Shown here one piece after another: positions 5,531-5,798 of a stretch of DNA of 5,798 nt; positions within the stretch are counted from its first letter, which is position 1; each line of letters opens with the position of its first letter. Where the stretch lies: positions 1 through 5,798 of the forward strand of contig QLUL01000077.1 in the NCBI GenBank assembly GCA_018725425.1, given 5' to 3'. This DNA is from Chloroflexota bacterium (GTDB lineage Bacteria > Chloroflexota > Dehalococcoidia > SZUA-161 > SpSt-899). A program made the position numbers and the translations under genes. A model generated the notes under the pieces. It did not search any database and had not been told where the DNA came from. It saw only the letters and a list, made by a program, of their open reading frames with translations.

Positions 5531-5591
5531 GTGATTGGTGATTAGTGATTAGTGATTAGTGCCCAATCACCAATCACCAGTTACTAATCAC
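5531..5591. repeat. Heptad palindrome between htpX and the isomerase gene
   Basis: Four direct 7-bp units, GTGATTG then three GTGATTA (5531-5558), are followed by a GTGCC centre. Four units in reverse complement follow: CAATCAC, CAATCAC, CAGTTAC and TAATCAC (5564-5591). The two arms can pair along almost their full 28 bp with a few mismatches or G-U pairs. The hairpin ends 9 nt before the isomerase ATG and starts 24 nt after the htpX stop. It could protect the htpX mRNA end, weakly terminate, or limit translation of the next gene. Confidence 0.85.
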
Positions 5592-5600
5592 TTCCTTGAT

Positions 5601-5798
5601 ATGAACAGCCTTGACAGTGGAGACCTCCTTGCAAGATATGACCGGGAAGGGATGATCGCGGTCCTCGACCGCTTTCCGGACCAGTGTCGGGACGCAATCG
5701 AGATCGGGGAACGATTTGAGAGCCTGTCGACAGAGAAGCTCGACAAGATCATCGTTTGCGGGATGGGTGGCTCGGCAATGGCTGGAGAGATGGCGCGG
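5601..5798 (+). CDS. Bifunctional phosphoglucose/phosphomannose isomerase, 5' part
   Basis: Only the first 66 codons lie in the window and the gene runs off the right edge. The N-terminus (LARYDREGMIAVLDRFPDQC, residues 10-29) and the following SIS-domain opening KIIVCGMGGSAMAGEM (about 50-65) resemble the archaeal-type bifunctional PGI/PMI family (TIGR02128-like), which is also found in Chloroflexota and other bacteria. The enzyme interconverts fructose 6-phosphate with glucose 6-phosphate and mannose 6-phosphate in the cytoplasm, feeding glycolysis, gluconeogenesis and sugar-nucleotide synthesis. The GMGGSAMAG loop binds the sugar phosphate in SIS proteins. The ATG at 5601 has no visible Shine-Dalgarno sequence, and the heptad palindrome ends 9 nt upstream. 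No in-frame alternative with a better site is apparent. Confidence 0.85.
   Translation, partial: MNSLDSGDLLARYDREGMIAVLDRFPDQCRDAIEIGERFESLSTEKLDKIIVCGMGGSAMAGEMAR

Overview
The window looks like bacterial chromosome, roughly half G+C and densely coded. It carries a two-component system, a five-gene tRNA cluster, and a zinc-ribbon/LemA/HtpX gene group. It ends in the start of an archaeal-type bifunctional phosphoglucose/phosphomannose isomerase. The combination of a zf-TFIIB-like protein, LemA, an HtpX with an extra zinc ribbon and a TIGR02128-like isomerase recalls Chloroflexota (Dehalococcoidia-like) genomes. That is an inference from gene content and not a taxonomic proof.

Layout: (1) 1-75 may hold the start of an unidentified minus-strand gene. 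(2) 76-311 is a regulatory region. It has six GTT-initial words at exact 11-bp spacing, of which four read GTTNAA, followed by a textbook sigma70-type promoter (TTGACA, 17 bp, TAAAAT). (3) 312-2398 encodes an OmpR/PhoB-family response regulator and its membrane histidine kinase, translationally coupled by a 10-nt overlap. (4) 2445-2902 holds tRNA-Arg(CCU), tRNA-Trp(CCA), tRNA-Leu(GAG), tRNA-Gly(CCC) and tRNA-Cys(GCA). (5) 2903-3164 is an unusual spacer with a REP-like double-hairpin element and an 84-bp tandem duplication that has doubled the ribosome-binding site and start codon of the next gene. (6) 3165-5506 encodes a small zinc-ribbon protein, LemA and the HtpX protease, all on the plus strand. 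(7) 5601 to the end is the truncated isomerase gene.

The kinase would sense an unknown envelope or external signal and phosphorylate the regulator at Asp52. The regulator probably controls its own promoter through the 11-bp repeat array, because PhoB/OmpR-type winged helices bind direct repeats with this spacing. LemA and HtpX are membrane proteins that co-occur in many bacteria, and HtpX is a zinc protease of membrane quality control. The zinc-ribbon neighbour and the zinc ribbon on HtpX suggest a linked protein module.

The most notable non-genic signals are two intergenic elements of the same design. One lies between lemA and htpX and the other between htpX and the isomerase gene. Each has a run of 7-bp direct repeats followed by their reverse complements, but with different heptamer sequences. 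No CRISPR array, transposase, phage gene or clear new defence system is visible.
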